Source of the DNA: Asparagopsis taxiformis
Taxonomy: Eukaryota > Rhodophyta > Florideophyceae > Bonnemaisoniales > Bonnemaisoniaceae
NCBI GenBank assembly: GCA_030407315.1
Contig: JALQPE010002300.1
Coordinates: 1 to 64,000, forward strand
DNA length: 64,000 nt
Direction of reading: 5' to 3'
The first letter of the stretch is position 1; each line of letters starts with the position of its first letter. Positions 63,496 to 64,000 of the stretch are shown here, piece after piece. The notes beneath the pieces were generated by a model. That model was not told the origin of the DNA and made no database searches. It was given only the letters and a program-made list of their open reading frames with translations. The position numbers and the translations under genes were made by a program.

Positions 63496-64000
63496 ATGGC
63501 TCCGCGTTTTCATCTCGCCGAAGCTAGGAATGACGCACTGGAGAAAGCCGAAACATACATGAAATCTCTTTCTAGGGACTCCGAATCAGAACACGCTCCT
63601 TCTGTTGAAACCATATATATGCCGCGTAGCCACGATGAAGTGATGCATGGAATAGTGGGTACTTCTTCTGACTCTTTCCGATCCACGGCTTCGATGTATA
63701 AACCATTTTCACGACTACAACACAGGAAGAATTATGAAAGTGTGACGAGGTCCAGTTCAGTTCGTCGAAAGAGCAGCATGCTAGAGAGGCGGGTGAAATT
63801 CAGTTTGTCACTGCCCAAAACAGATATAAGAAGAATACCATGCTGCAATAAGGGATGCTTCAGAAAAACCGACCATGTTTTCCTTCGGAATGAAGCAGAA
63901 CGAGTTTTGTTGTACAACAAGGACGATCGCCGCAGGTATCTGCACGCTCTACTGGAACCAAACAGTAACCGGTTCTACTTCTCTGGGAAGCCTGTGTGTT
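63496..64000 (+). CDS. Partial gene, possible transposase N-terminus
   Basis: An open frame of 168 codons runs from ATG 63,496 (MAPRFHLAEARN) to the window edge with no stop. The first 110 residues are polar and disordered. From about residue 116 it reads IPCCNKGCF, then RRRYLHALL and RFYFSGKPVC, a Cys-rich block with a final G-K-x-V-C. That layout resembles zinc-binding N-termini of some eukaryotic DNA transposases; I cannot name the family. The C-terminal part lies beyond the window. Confidence 0.5.
   Translation, partial: MAPRFHLAEARNDALEKAETYMKSLSRDSESEHAPSVETIYMPRSHDEVMHGIVGTSSDSFRSTASMYKPFSRLQHRKNYESVTRSSSVRRKSSMLERRVKFSLSLPKTDIRRIPCCNKGCFRKTDHVFLRNEAERVLLYNKDDRRRYLHALLEPNSNRFYFSGKPVC

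Overview
The window looks like nuclear DNA of a eukaryote made almost entirely of mobile elements. Genes are long and mostly intronless. Several end near AATAAA, and three LTR elements carry the half-tRNA-iMet type of primer site known from copia. A florideophyte red alga such as Chondrus crispus would fit (intronless genes, copia-rich, about 50% GC), but this rests on general knowledge and is not proven by the sequence. No clear host housekeeping gene was found.

Layout: (1) 1-22,717, a large composite element: a 43-bp satellite and degenerate repeats (1-2,030), a Tnp2/Plavaka-like transposase (2,669-5,707, +), a convergent coiled-coil protein (5,785-8,070, -), a DNA methyltransferase-SET fusion (10,078-13,275, +), a ParB-like/dioxygenase-like fusion (14,950-18,882, +), many copies of a 165-bp double-hairpin repeat, and a sharp terminus at 22,717. 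(2) 22,718-24,957 (-), a degraded relative with a ParB-like part followed by a methyltransferase part, cut by that terminus. (3) 25,471-28,632, a convergent pair of unknown genes, one broken. (4) 29,160-33,055, an array of inverted CAGACAGT words that truncates the gag of a reverse-oriented LTR element. (5) 33.7-38.05 kb, a copia element (Z) truncated by a second copy of the composite-element terminus. (6) 38,053-48,210, a second composite-element copy. It forms a giant inverted repeat with 14.6-22.7 kb, its ParB/dioxygenase gene has two stop codons, and its methyltransferase-SET gene is cut by an LTR. (7) 48,211-54,046, a decayed copia element (X) holding a 683-bp solo LTR with perfect 5-bp target duplications. 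(8) 54,047-60,647, a complete, apparently young copia element (Y, -). (9) 60.65-63.1 kb, another degraded methyltransferase gene of the composite family. (10) 63,496-end, a partial open gene.

The most striking content is the composite element. In one mobile family it combines a beta-class DNA amino-methyltransferase fused to a SET domain, a ParB-type domain fused to a PhyH-like 2-oxoglutarate/Fe(II) dioxygenase-like domain, and a transposase. Four related loci in the window show the same domains in different orders. My inference is a transposon that carries its own DNA- and histone-modifying enzymes, perhaps to mark its DNA or control its chromatin. A second theme is that paired copies repeatedly differ by short perfect palindromes, usually symmetric around one unpaired base and flanked by 2-4-nt direct repeats.
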